The notes below the pieces were generated by a model. That model was given only the letters and a program-made list of their open reading frames with translations, was not told the DNA's origin and ran no database searches. Below are positions 15,711-22,966 of a stretch of DNA of 64,000 nt, in pieces. Numbering within the stretch: position 1 is the first letter of the stretch; every line of letters starts with the position of its first letter. This DNA comes from Pseudomonas putida (GTDB lineage Bacteria; Pseudomonadota; Gammaproteobacteria; Pseudomonadales; Pseudomonadaceae), in NCBI RefSeq assembly GCF_028682475.1, contig NZ_JANHLE010000030.1:1-64000 (forward strand). The letters run 5' to 3'. Made by a program: the position numbers and the translations under genes.

Positions 15711-15800
15711 CTCATCGCTGGCAAGGCCAGCTCCCACAGGCCAGGTGTCTACCATCCCTGTGGGAGCCAGCCTAGCTGGCGATGCCCGGCGCAGCCGGGC
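15711..15800. repeat. REP pair plus GC hairpin between converging genes
   Basis: Inverted copies CATCGCTGGCAAGGCCAGCT (15713) and GGGAGCCAGCCTAGCTGGCG (15762) are followed by a short perfect stem GCCCGGC-GCA-GCCGGGC at 15784-15800. They lie between liuD and the converging repressor gene and may limit read-through. There is no T-run, so this is not a classical terminator. Confidence 0.75.
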
Positions 15801-15823
15801 CTCACAATCAATCAGGCGAAAGG

Positions 15824-16483
15824 TCAGAACTTCACCAACGCCTGCACCACCACACCCAACACCTGAGTCTGCTCGGTAAACAGTGCCTTGGGATAGGTCG
15901 GGTTGAGCGGCTTCAGGTAGCGCTGGCCACCCTCCTCGATCAACTGGCGAAACACCGTCGCCGTGCTGTCCGGCGAGCGTGCGATCAGCAGTTTTCCGGG
16001 CTCGGCGGTCAAGCCGCTGTCGACCAGGATCAACATCCCTTGCGGCACACTCAAGCCCATCGGCGCGGTCATCGCATCGCTTTCGACACGTAACCAGAAC
16101 CCTCGCCCCTGCGCCGCATAGTCACTGGCCTGGCGTTCAGCATCTTCCGGCACCTCGGCCTGGTCCACAGTGTCCCAACTCAGCAGCGGATAGCGAAAAT
16201 ACAATTCGTGCCGTTGGCCATCGGCACCGGTTACGGCCAGCGGGAACGCGTTTGCTTCATAAACGCCGCTGTTTTCCCGCAACTGGTGGGGATACACCAT
16301 CTGCAGCGGCGGGAACCCTACCTCCACCAGAATCTGGTTGATCATCCGCAGTGTTGGCTGGCGTCTCTCGCACAGCCAATGGCCGACGGCGCCTTGGGTG
16401 TAGCCGATGCGCTCGGCGAGTTTTTCCTGCGTGAGGTTTATGTCACGCATCCTGGCTTTAACCAGTTCAGTCCAATTATCCAT
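15824..16483 (-). CDS. XRE/S24-type repressor lacking self-cleavage residues
   Basis: 219-residue regulator resembling lambda CI over its whole length. The N-terminal HTH is LTQEKLAERIGYTQGAVGHW (residues 18-37), followed by a hinge and a C-terminal S24/LexA fold (residues about 128-219) with the CI-like stretches MTAPMGLSVPQGMLILVD and YLKPLNPTYP. In CI-family repressors a Ser in E-G-N-S-M and a Lys in F-K-K-L perform autocleavage at Ala-Gly. Here these read E-S-D-A-M (Ala137) and F-R-Q-L (Arg179/Gln180), and no Ala-Gly pair is seen at the hinge, so RecA-triggered cleavage is unlikely. The start is ATG 16483; upstream ATGs give an unrelated tail. No phage genes adjoin, so it appears to be a resident regulator. 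Confidence 0.85.
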   Translation of the reverse strand: MDNWTELVKARMRDINLTQEKLAERIGYTQGAVGHWLCERRQPTLRMINQILVEVGFPPLQMVYPHQLRENSGVYEANAFPLAVTGADGQRHELYFRYPLLSWDTVDQAEVPEDAERQASDYAAQGRGFWLRVESDAMTAPMGLSVPQGMLILVDSGLTAEPGKLLIARSPDSTATVFRQLIEEGGQRYLKPLNPTYPKALFTEQTQVLGVVVQALVKF

Positions 16484-16526
16484 CGTTGGCACGATACGGA
16501 CTGCCCCATGGCGCTCAATACACAAA

Positions 16527-16559
16527 TTGTAGTATTTAAAGATTAGTAGCAACTACAAA
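16527..16559. promoter_or_regulatory. Candidate operator of the S24-type repressor
   Basis: The AT-rich divergent region carries TTGTAGT (16527-16533) and its inverse ACTACAA (16552-16558). Nested within it is a 17-bp dyad TTAGTAGCAACTACAAA (16543-16559; core GTAG-CAA-CTAC), the size of a lambda-type operator. It lies between the repressor and the DUF6124 gene, fitting autoregulation and control of the neighbour. The assignment is inference from symmetry and position. Confidence 0.45.
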
Positions 16560-16614
16560 ACGTATTAATCTTTGCCGTGTCCGATCATTGTTCATTCACA
16601 AGGCAGGCTGCCGC

Positions 16615-16947
16615 ATGAAACAGACACTTTCTGAAAAGGATCTCCCCCTGGACAACGAGTCCCTGAGCAACAGCGATGCCGCCCGGCGTGCACTGGATTT
16701 CTACCTGAACCCAAGCCCACCCGCCGCGCCGGCACAATCCAGCTGGCTGGTGCCGCGCGAGGGCCTCGATCAAACCCAGACCGCCGAACATGCAACCCAG
16801 CTACTGCGCTGGGCGGCGGCCACGGCCCACGAGTCGGCCAATGGCCAGCAGGGCACACAGCGGGACCAGATGCTGGCGGTGGTACACATGGTCAATACGG
16901 CCAGGACAGTGTTCGAACACCTGGCGATCACGCAACAGAGGTCTTGA
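16615..16947 (+). CDS. DUF6124-like small protein
   Basis: 110-residue soluble protein from ATG 16615 with an AAGGC ribosome site. It has the layout I know from the Pseudomonas DUF6124 (formerly DUF3077-like) family: an acidic start, the phrase SDAARRALDFYLNP near residue 20, and a C-terminal helical region with HMVNTARTVFEHL. There is no signal peptide or membrane helix. The function of the family is unknown. It is divergent from the S24-type repressor and separated from it by the candidate operator, so it may be that repressor's target. Confidence 0.75.
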   Translation: MKQTLSEKDLPLDNESLSNSDAARRALDFYLNPSPPAAPAQSSWLVPREGLDQTQTAEHATQLLRWAAATAHESANGQQGTQRDQMLAVVHMVNTARTVFEHLAITQQRS

Positions 16948-17058
16948 ACGAGAGGAAGAAGTAAACGTGGGGAGTCGCTGCGATAACGGCACTAGCGCCG
17001 TTCATTGAAGAGGGAGCGCATTCGGTAAAAGTTTTTTACGGAATGACGGAAAATTCAT

Positions 17059-17086
17059 TTGACTTGCAAATGATAACGATTATTAT
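17059..17086 (+). promoter_or_regulatory. prrF promoter with Fur box
   Basis: A -35 TTGACT (17059-17064) and -10 TATTAT (17081-17086) are separated by 16 bp. A Fur box in 7-1-7 form, TGATAACGATTATTA (17071-17085), matches 12 of 14 informative bases of TGATAAT-N-ATTATCA and covers the spacer and -10. Fe-Fur would therefore block transcription, giving sRNA only under iron limitation. Confidence 0.88.
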
Positions 17087-17093
17087 TGCTCGC

Positions 17094-17207
17094 AACTGGT
17101 CGCGAGACTGGTTGGATAACTGAAAGCCCTTAGGTCGGACTCTCAGATTATCTCCTCATCAGGCTAATCACGGTTTTTGACCCGGCTTTTTGCCGGGTCT
17201 TTTTTTT
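17094..17207 (+). ncRNA. prrF: PrrF iron-responsive small RNA
   Basis: About 114 nt. The core GAAAGCCCTTAGGTCGGACT and CTCAGATTATCTCCTCATCA, then GGCTAATCACGGTTTTTGAC, matches my memory of Pseudomonas PrrF1/PrrF2 almost exactly. It ends in a terminator hairpin and T-run. PrrF works with Hfq to repress messages for iron-using proteins (sodB, aconitase, TCA cycle and others) when iron is scarce. In P. aeruginosa two copies are tandem; here a single copy is seen, as expected for other pseudomonads where the copies are at separate loci. The start is inferred from the -10 position. Confidence 0.95.
17179..17207 (+). terminator. Rho-independent terminator of prrF
   Basis: Perfect stem GACCCGGC (17179-17186) / GCCGGGTC (17192-17199) with a TTTTT loop, followed by eight T residues. 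Confidence 0.95.
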
Positions 17208-17393
17208 GGCTCTTCAGGCTAATGAAGGCGGGTGTTGCTTGAATGGCCGCGATGATAGCAAATGAATATCTCAGGGTGAAGCGTGTAACAGCGCTTTGCA
17301 GAATTAGCACTTGAGAATCAATCTCGTTACTACTAAGCTGTTATCGCGTCACGGAGGACGCCCCCTCCCCTTTACTCAGCAAGGAGCTTGTAC
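17208..17393. promoter_or_regulatory. Gap after prrF with a second Fur-like box
   Basis: No gene is seen. TGAGAATCAATCTCG at 17312-17326 matches about 10 of 14 informative bases of the 7-1-7 Fur box and has the symmetry GAGA-N5-TCTC. It lies about 68 bases before the sigma/FecR fusion gene. AAGGAG at 17381-17386 is that gene's ribosome site. Confidence 0.5.
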
Positions 17394-17906
17394 ATGACCC
17401 GTCTGTTGCTGCCCCTTGAGCATCACCCCCATTCCCACGACCTGGCTGACGATACCCTGCTGCTGCAGCTGAAAAAGCTGCCGCGCCGCGTCCAGCAGGT
17501 ATTTCTCCTCAGCCGCCTCGACCAGCTGAGCTTTGCCGCCATCGCCGAGCGCCTCGACCTGCCTGCCCTCACCGTAGAGCGCCACATGAACCAGGCGCTG
17601 CAGAGCGTGCGCCCAGAGCGTGACGCGCTAGCGAGCATGGCCGGCCAGTGGTACGTACGCCTGCAAAGCCCGCAGGTCACCGCCAGCGAGCGCATTGATT
17701 TTCGCCGCTGGCTGGATGCCGCCCCGGCACATCGCGACGCCTTCCACGCTACCGAACTGCGCTGGCGCACCCTGCTGGCTCCGGCGCGGCAACTGGGGCA
17801 TGACGCCTGGTATCGCCAACCGCGCGCGGCGCTGTCCCTCGGCGGCTGCTCGGTGGCCATCGGCCTGGCCCTGGCGGCATTGGCAGCGATTGGTTTCTGG
17901 TCCTGA
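17394..17906 (+). CDS. Sigma-region-4 / FecR N-terminal (DUF4880) / transmembrane fusion
   Basis: 170-residue protein of unusual build. Residues about 18-65 look like ECF sigma region 4 (LLLQLKKLPRRVQQVFLLSR; HTH LSFAAIAERLDLPALTVERH). Residues about 80-125 look like the cytoplasmic DUF4880 anti-sigma domain of FecR (WYVRLQSPQVTASERIDFRR, WLDAAPAHRDAF). It ends in one membrane helix (about 148-169, SLGGCSVAIGLALAALAAIG). Sigma region 2 and the periplasmic FecR domain are absent, so it cannot be a normal sigma factor or signal receiver. ATG 17394 is chosen for AAGGAG at 7-base spacing. It follows prrF and a Fur-like box, suggesting iron control. It may be a deletion product of a fecI-fecR pair kept as a membrane-bound decoy or DNA-binding regulator; function unknown. 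Confidence 0.75.
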   Translation: MTRLLLPLEHHPHSHDLADDTLLLQLKKLPRRVQQVFLLSRLDQLSFAAIAERLDLPALTVERHMNQALQSVRPERDALASMAGQWYVRLQSPQVTASERIDFRRWLDAAPAHRDAFHATELRWRTLLAPARQLGHDAWYRQPRAALSLGGCSVAIGLALAALAAIGFWS

Positions 17907-17954
17907 TCCAGGCGTGTAAAGTGGGCATCACAACAACGCTACTGGAGCCTGGTG

Positions 17955-19103
17955 ATGACTGTGACGCTGCCCCCTCTGCACATCGACTGCGATTTCGACT
18001 CCGGCAATATCCTGATCAACGATGCCAGTGACCCGCGCCGCACGCGCCTGGCGATTCGTCCTGACACCCGCAGCGATCATTTTCAGTGGTTCCACTTCAA
18101 GGCCAGTGGCCTGACGCCAGGCCAGGCGCACAGCTTTGTGCTGGAGAACGCTGGCCAGTCCTCCTATAACGAGGCCTGGACGGGTTATCAGGCGGTAGCG
18201 TCCTACGATCAGCAGAACTGGTTCCGGGTGCCTAGCCAGTTCGACGGCAAAGCCCTGAGCTTCACGCTCGACGCCGAGCAGCCACAGGCCTGGTTCGCCT
18301 ATTTCGAACCCTATCCCCGCGCCCGCCACAATCAATTGATCGAACGCGCTACCCGCCTGCCAGGCGTTGAACTGCTGGCCACCGGCCGTAGCGTTGAAGG
18401 TCGCGATATTCAGTTGCTGCGCGCTGGCGACGGCGCCAGTGGCAAGCGCAAGGTCTGGATCATTGCCCAGCAGCACCCGGGCGAACACATGGCCGAGTGG
18501 TTCATGGAAGGGGTGATCGACCGCCTGCAACACAACGACCCGCCCCTGCAGGCCCTGCTGCAGCAAGCCGACCTGTACCTGATCCCCAACATGAACCCGG
18601 ACGGCGCACTGCGCGGTCATCTGCGCACCAATGCCGCCGGCCAGGACCTCAACCGCGCCTGGCAGAGCGCAAGCATCGACAAGAGCCCGGAAGTGCTGTT
18701 CGCCCAGGCGCAGATGAAGCAGCATGGCGTCGACATGTTCCTCGACGTGCATGGCGATGAGGAAATCCCGCATGTCTTCACCGCCGGCTGCGAGGGCAAC
18801 CCCGGTTTTACCCCGCGTCTCGAAGCGCTGGAAAAAGCCTTCCGCGACAGCCTGTGCAAGCGCACGGCCGACTTCCAGCAGGTTCACGGTTACCCGCGCT
18901 CGGCACCGGGCCAGGCCAACCTGACACTGGGCGCCAACGCCGTCGGCCAGGCTTATGATTGCCTGTCGCTGACCCTGGAGATGCCATTCAAGGACCACGA
19001 CGATGCGCCGAATGCGCAAACCGGCTGGAACGGCCAACGTTCAAAGACGCTGGCCAACGCCGTGCTGGACGTACTGGGGCAAATGGTCGGCACCCTGCGC
19101 TGA
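17955..19103 (+). CDS. M14-family (cytosolic carboxypeptidase-like) zinc peptidase
   Basis: 382-residue M14 metallocarboxypeptidase of the CCP/AGBL-like branch: an N-terminal beta domain (about 1-120), then the catalytic domain. Zinc ligands are visible as HPGEHMAEW (His, Glu) and DVHGDEEIPH (His); GQDLNRAW supplies the substrate-carboxylate Asn-Arg, and LSLTLEMPFKD holds the catalytic Glu. There is no signal peptide, so it is cytosolic. ATG 17955 follows GGAG; a GTG three bases earlier is possible. It probably trims peptide or protein C-termini; the substrate is unknown in bacteria. Confidence 0.88.
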   Translation: MTVTLPPLHIDCDFDSGNILINDASDPRRTRLAIRPDTRSDHFQWFHFKASGLTPGQAHSFVLENAGQSSYNEAWTGYQAVASYDQQNWFRVPSQFDGKALSFTLDAEQPQAWFAYFEPYPRARHNQLIERATRLPGVELLATGRSVEGRDIQLLRAGDGASGKRKVWIIAQQHPGEHMAEWFMEGVIDRLQHNDPPLQALLQQADLYLIPNMNPDGALRGHLRTNAAGQDLNRAWQSASIDKSPEVLFAQAQMKQHGVDMFLDVHGDEEIPHVFTAGCEGNPGFTPRLEALEKAFRDSLCKRTADFQQVHGYPRSAPGQANLTLGANAVGQAYDCLSLTLEMPFKDHDDAPNAQTGWNGQRSKTLANAVLDVLGQMVGTLR

Positions 19104-19121
19104 GGTACACCGAACACGGCC

Positions 19122-19619
19122 TCAGACCTGACCGTGAGCCTTGTGCTTGAGCTTCTCGGTGTCGACCCGGACGAACACCGAGTCGGCGCTCACGGTCAGC
19201 ACATCGTCAGCCCAGACTTCGCAGATCACCCGGCTCTTGCGCCCCACCTCGCCTTCGACCCGCGCCTTGAGCAGTAGCTCGACGCCCATGGGCGTGGGCT
19301 TGAGGTAGGTCAGATTGAGCTGCCCGGTGACGCAGTCGATACGCGGCAGGCTGCCCGGTTCACGGCCTTCGGCGCGGTAGTGATACGCCATGGCGGCCCA
19401 GTTGGAGTGGCAATCGACCAGCATGGCCAGCAAGCCGCCATACACCAGGCCGGGCCAGCCGAGAAAGGTACTGTCGGGCGAATGCCGGCAGATCAGGTGA
19501 ATGCCGTCCGCATCCCAATGGCTTTTCAGGTGCAGCCCGCTTGGGTGGGAACAGCCACAGCCATAGCAAACGCCCTCGGGCGCGGCCAGTTCCTGAACGG
19601 ATAACAAAGGATTGTTCAT
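19122..19619 (-). CDS. PaaI-like hotdog thioesterase family protein
   Basis: 165 aa. Hotdog-fold features are a helix with GLVYGGLLAMLVDCHSNWAA and strand phrases TGQLNLTYLKPTPMGVELLL and RKSRVICEVWADD. This layout fits acyl-CoA thioesterases of the PaaI/YbgC type. The N-terminal CYGCGCSHPSGLHLK is a cysteine-containing segment common in one hotdog subgroup. ATG 19619 follows AGGAAG; a longer frame to 19700 has no ribosome site. It converges on the M14 gene and is divergent from the aminotransferase. Substrate unknown. Confidence 0.8.
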   Translation of the reverse strand: MNNPLLSVQELAAPEGVCYGCGCSHPSGLHLKSHWDADGIHLICRHSPDSTFLGWPGLVYGGLLAMLVDCHSNWAAMAYHYRAEGREPGSLPRIDCVTGQLNLTYLKPTPMGVELLLKARVEGEVGRKSRVICEVWADDVLTVSADSVFVRVDTEKLKHKAHGQV

Positions 19620-19819
19620 AAGCTTCCTGGTTGTCTGTTTTGGAGGGAAAGCGTTGCCGATAGTAGCGCCGTGACACGCAAAAGCCCATGAACAGGTCAT
19701 CGGTGCACTGGCGAAAAACTTCCAGAATTACAGGAATCATTGCAATCATTTAATTCGTTTGCGCTCAACTCGGCTGTCTCGCTTAGATACCGCCATCACT
19801 TGCCAGAGGCCGCGTACAC

Positions 19820-21070
19820 ATGAGCCACGAACATATCAGTCAATCCCTTTCCGTCGTTCACCCGATAACCCTGTCCCACGGCAAAAATGCTGAAGTCTGG
19901 GACACCGAGGGCAAACGCTATATCGATTTTGTCGGCGGTATCGGCGTGTTGAACCTGGGCCATTGCCACCCCGGCATCGTCGCGGCCATCCAGCACCAGG
20001 CGACACGCCTGACGCACTACGCCTTCAATGCCGCCGGGCACCCGCCCTACCTCGATTTGATGCAGCGTCTGGCCGACTTCGTGCCGGTCTCCTACCCACT
20101 GAGCGGCATGCTCACCAACAGTGGTGCGGAAGCGGCGGAAAACGCCCTGAAGATCGCCCGCGCCGCTACCGGCCGAACAGCGATCATTGCCTTTGACGGC
20201 GGCTTTCACGGCCGCACCCTGGCAACGTTGAACCTCAACGGCAAGGTGGCGCCCTACAAGCAACGGGTCGGGGTGTTGCCGGGGCCGGTCTACCACCTGC
20301 CCTTCCCCAGTGCTGACACCGGGGTCAGCAGCGAGCAGGGTCTGCAAGCCCTGGAGCGCCTGTTCAGCGTCGAGATCGATGTCAATGAAGTGGCTGCCGT
20401 GATCTTCGAACCGGTCCAGGGCGAAGGCGGTTTCCTGGCCATGGAGCCGGCCTTTGCCCAGGCGCTGCGCAGCATCTGCGATCGCCATGGGATTGTGCTC
20501 ATTGCCGACGAAATCCAGTCCGGCTTCGGCCGCACCGGCCAGCGCTTTGCCTTCCCGCGTCTGGGTATCGAGCCGGACCTGTTGCTCCTGGCCAAGAGCA
20601 TCGCCGGCGGCATGCCCTTGGGCGCGGTGGTCGGGCGCAAGGACCTGGTCGACAGCCTGCCTAAAGGCGGCCTGGGCGGCACCTACTCAGGCAATCCCAT
20701 TGCCTGCGCTGCGGCCCTGGCGACCCTGGAGGCAATGACCGATAGCAACCTGGCCACTTGGGGCGAGCTGCAGGCAAGCGCAATTGTCAGCCGCTATCAA
20801 CGTTGGCAGGCGCAACAGCTTTCGCCTTACCTGGGGCGCCTGACCGGTACCGGAGCAATGCGCGGGATTGAACTGGTCGATGCCAACGGCGCACCGGCCC
20901 CGGTACAGCTGGCACAACTGCTTGAGTCGGCCAGAAGCGCCGGGCTGTTACTGATGCCTAGCGGCAAGGCACGGCACATCATCCGCCTGCTTGCACCGCT
21001 GACCATCGAGCCGCAAGTGCTCAATGAAGGCCTGGATATTCTCGAGCGTTGTCTGGCCGGGCTGCGTTGA
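19820..21070 (+). CDS. Class III PLP aminotransferase (GabT / 2-aminoadipate type)
   Basis: 416-residue omega-aminotransferase of the GabT fold. Visible: TNSGAEAAENALKIARAATG, FDGGFHGRTLATLN, the PLP-contacting VLIADEIQSGFGRTG, and the Schiff-base Lys in LLAKSIAGGMPLGAVVG. From memory a close P. putida homolog (beside the second EF-G gene, as here) has been described as a 2-aminoadipate aminotransferase in D-lysine catabolism, so that substrate is at least as likely as 4-aminobutyrate. It is preceded by its own promoter region and has no succinate-semialdehyde dehydrogenase beside it, which argues against a dedicated GABA operon. Confidence 0.9.
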   Translation: MSHEHISQSLSVVHPITLSHGKNAEVWDTEGKRYIDFVGGIGVLNLGHCHPGIVAAIQHQATRLTHYAFNAAGHPPYLDLMQRLADFVPVSYPLSGMLTNSGAEAAENALKIARAATGRTAIIAFDGGFHGRTLATLNLNGKVAPYKQRVGVLPGPVYHLPFPSADTGVSSEQGLQALERLFSVEIDVNEVAAVIFEPVQGEGGFLAMEPAFAQALRSICDRHGIVLIADEIQSGFGRTGQRFAFPRLGIEPDLLLLAKSIAGGMPLGAVVGRKDLVDSLPKGGLGGTYSGNPIACAAALATLEAMTDSNLATWGELQASAIVSRYQRWQAQQLSPYLGRLTGTGAMRGIELVDANGAPAPVQLAQLLESARSAGLLLMPSGKARHIIRLLAPLTIEPQVLNEGLDILERCLAGLR

Positions 21071-21080
21071 CCGTGGCAAT

Positions 21081-21100
21081 GTGCAGACTGTGGTCTGCAC
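21081..21100. other. Perfect hairpin between converging genes
   Basis: GTGCAGAC-TGTG-GTCTGCAC, an 8-bp stem with a four-base loop, eleven bases past the aminotransferase stop and 30 bases from the end of the opposing gene. It has no T-run on either side, so it is a weak or factor-dependent terminator at best. Confidence 0.5.
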
Positions 21101-21130
21101 TGCCGGCCTGCGGACAACTAACGCGGCGTG

Positions 21131-21418
21131 TTACAGGCCCAGTTCCTGCGGGGTGAGCATGTCGCATTCGAAGGCGATCCAGCCACCTTCCAGTTCAGCG
21201 TGACCGTTGACGATCGGGCCGTAGTAGCTCAGGCCGCTGTCCAGGGTCACGCAGATGTGCGTGGCCGGTTGAGGCGCTGCGAGGGTGCCGACAAAATGCA
21301 CTTTCTTCAGGGTTTCAGTCACCGCCTCGAGACCGACCCGGATCGCGACGTTCTCCACCGCTTCGACGTCTTCGTGCAGATCGTCGCTGACGGTCACGGT
21401 GGCTGTGTAGTTGTACAT
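21131..21418 (-). CDS. Conserved hypothetical protein, 95 aa
   Basis: Small soluble protein starting MYNYTATVTVSDDLHEDVEA with a GGAG ribosome site. Predicted mixed alpha/beta: alternating short strands (ATHICVTLDSGLSYYG) and one helix (EAVTETLKKVHFVG). It is acidic, with no signal peptide, membrane helix or known catalytic motif. It is divergent from the CxCxxC protein gene. I do not recognise the family. Confidence 0.7.
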   Translation of the reverse strand: MYNYTATVTVSDDLHEDVEAVENVAIRVGLEAVTETLKKVHFVGTLAAPQPATHICVTLDSGLSYYGPIVNGHAELEGGWIAFECDMLTPQELGL

Positions 21419-21567
21419 GCTTGAACTCCAACGACGGGTAGATCGGCGTCTGCTGACGCACGTGGGCGCCTAGGGTAATGGAGTGTCACGGAAAAATCCC
21501 CCTCACTTCGACATCCGGCAGCGGCAAAGGCTGGTATTGTGCGCCCCCGCCAAGATTATTCAGGGAA

Positions 21568-22005
21568 ATGACATTGACCGCTGAACAACACCTGACCTCG
21601 GACCTGTTCGAAGTCGACAAGCGCCTGGGCCTCAAGCCCGTGGTGGATTTCAACACTTACCTGGAAAAGGCCTTCGGCGACGGTCCCTGCCGTTGCAGCC
21701 GCTGCCTGGCCACTGCCGGCGATGAGTCGGGCTACGAGCACGCGCACAGTTTCGAACTGGCCGGGCAACAGCTGCATCGGCGCTTTGCCACCACCTCGGG
21801 CAGCGACGTGCTGATGGTGCTGAAAAAAGCCTGGCTGTCGTACACCAAGGCTGAGCTGCCGGCGCTGGGCAATCTTGACCTCGATACCTTGCGCGCCTTC
21901 GTCGAGCCGCAGCTGCACAAGCGTCTGGTGCCGTTGCTGCTGGCCAGCGGCCTGGCCAGAGACGTTGACGGTCAATTGGTAATGCAGCCGCAAGCAGGCG
22001 ATTGA
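21568..22005 (+). CDS. Hypothetical protein with CxCxxC motif, 145 aa
   Basis: Acidic/helical soluble protein. GPCRCSRCLATAG (about residues 42-54) gives a C-x-C-x2-C cluster followed by ESGYEHAHSF with two histidines, so metal or Fe-S binding is possible. The start is either ATG 21568 (AGGGA only 2-3 bases upstream) or the in-frame TTG at 21574, whose spacing to AGGGA is better. No signal peptide. Function unknown; it converges on the tsdA-like gene. Confidence 0.65.
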   Translation: MTLTAEQHLTSDLFEVDKRLGLKPVVDFNTYLEKAFGDGPCRCSRCLATAGDESGYEHAHSFELAGQQLHRRFATTSGSDVLMVLKKAWLSYTKAELPALGNLDLDTLRAFVEPQLHKRLVPLLLASGLARDVDGQLVMQPQAGD

Positions 22006-22054
22006 TCGCCATGGCGGTGGCGCGGCCCTGCAGACCGCGCCACCGTCAACACCG

Positions 22055-22966
22055 CTACAACACGCCTTTACCGATCAACACACCCTCAACCTTCTGCCCA
22101 TACAGGTTGACGCCATCATTGGCGTGGTATTTGACCCGCGTCTTCTCGATCGAACCCTCCACCAACCGCGGGTCCTGCGGCCGTTCATGACGGTTGATGA
22201 ACGCGGCGACATCCCAGGCCTGCTGATCGCTGAGGCTGCCCGGCTTGCCCAGCGGCATGTTGTATTTGATAAAGGACGCCGCGGTGTTGATCCGGTGCAT
22301 GCCCGCACCCCAGTTGTACGAGTCCTTGCCCCAGAGCGGTGGCATCACGTAGTCCTGCGCGACTTTCTGCCCTTGGCCTTCGGCACCATGACAGATCGCG
22401 CATTGCTGCTGATAAACCTGCTCTCCACGTTTGAAGTCATAACCCTGGGCCGGTTGCGCCACCTCGGGATAGCCACGCCCCGGGGCTTCCACGCCAAGCG
22501 GCGCCTTGCTCGCCAGCCAGTAGGCATACACCGACAACGCCGTCATTTGCGGGCTGTCCGCCGCCGGCGGGGTGCCGTTCATGCTGAACTGGAAGCAGCC
22601 CTGGATGCGCTCGGCAAAGGTGTTGACCTTGTCGTTTTTCTTGCGATACGCCGGGTACATGGGATACGCGCCCCACAGCGGCGCCGAATTGCCCAGTCGC
22701 CCCTGATCCAGGTGACAGTTGCTGCAATTGAGGCCATTGCCGACCTTGTCCGGCATCAAGCGCTTGGTGTCGACGAACAGCGCATGGCCCTCACGGACCA
22801 TCTTGCCGAAAGCGTTGTCAGGCAATTCGCTTTCCGCCGGCGGGACAAAACCGGAGGCGCTGCCAGCTGCAGGCACCTTGAGCTGCGACTGGTCTTCCAT
22901 GGCAATCGGTGCGGCGTGGGCGCTCCCCAGGGCCAAGGCCAGGGCTGCGAACATAACGGGCTTCAT
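22055..22966 (-). CDS. tsdA: Diheme cytochrome c, thiosulfate dehydrogenase (TsdA) family
   Basis: 303 aa with signal peptide MKPVMFAALALALGSAHA, so periplasmic. Two heme motifs are seen: CSNCH (in NGLNCSNCHLDQGR) and CAICH (in YQQQCAICHGAEGQG). Between them lies RIQGCFQFSMNG; in TsdA the Cys of this element is the unusual distal ligand of heme 1, and its presence argues for TsdA rather than a generic cytochrome. TsdA oxidises two thiosulfates to tetrathionate. It overlaps the upstream diheme cytochrome gene by ATGA, reproducing the tsdB-tsdA pair of P. stutzeri. Activity here is inferred. Confidence 0.82.
   Translation of the reverse strand: MKPVMFAALALALGSAHAAPIAMEDQSQLKVPAAGSASGFVPPAESELPDNAFGKMVREGHALFVDTKRLMPDKVGNGLNCSNCHLDQGRLGNSAPLWGAYPMYPAYRKKNDKVNTFAERIQGCFQFSMNGTPPAADSPQMTALSVYAYWLASKAPLGVEAPGRGYPEVAQPAQGYDFKRGEQVYQQQCAICHGAEGQGQKVAQDYVMPPLWGKDSYNWGAGMHRINTAASFIKYNMPLGKPGSLSDQQAWDVAAFINRHERPQDPRLVEGSIEKTRVKYHANDGVNLYGQKVEGVLIGKGVL

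Noticed and set aside
16484-16552. Upstream ATG for the S24-type repressor
   Set aside because: The extra 23 residues run over the candidate operator and have no homology to CI-type N-termini.
15824-16947. Prophage remnant
   Set aside because: The CI-like repressor is isolated: no cro, integrase, terminase, att repeats or composition shift around it.
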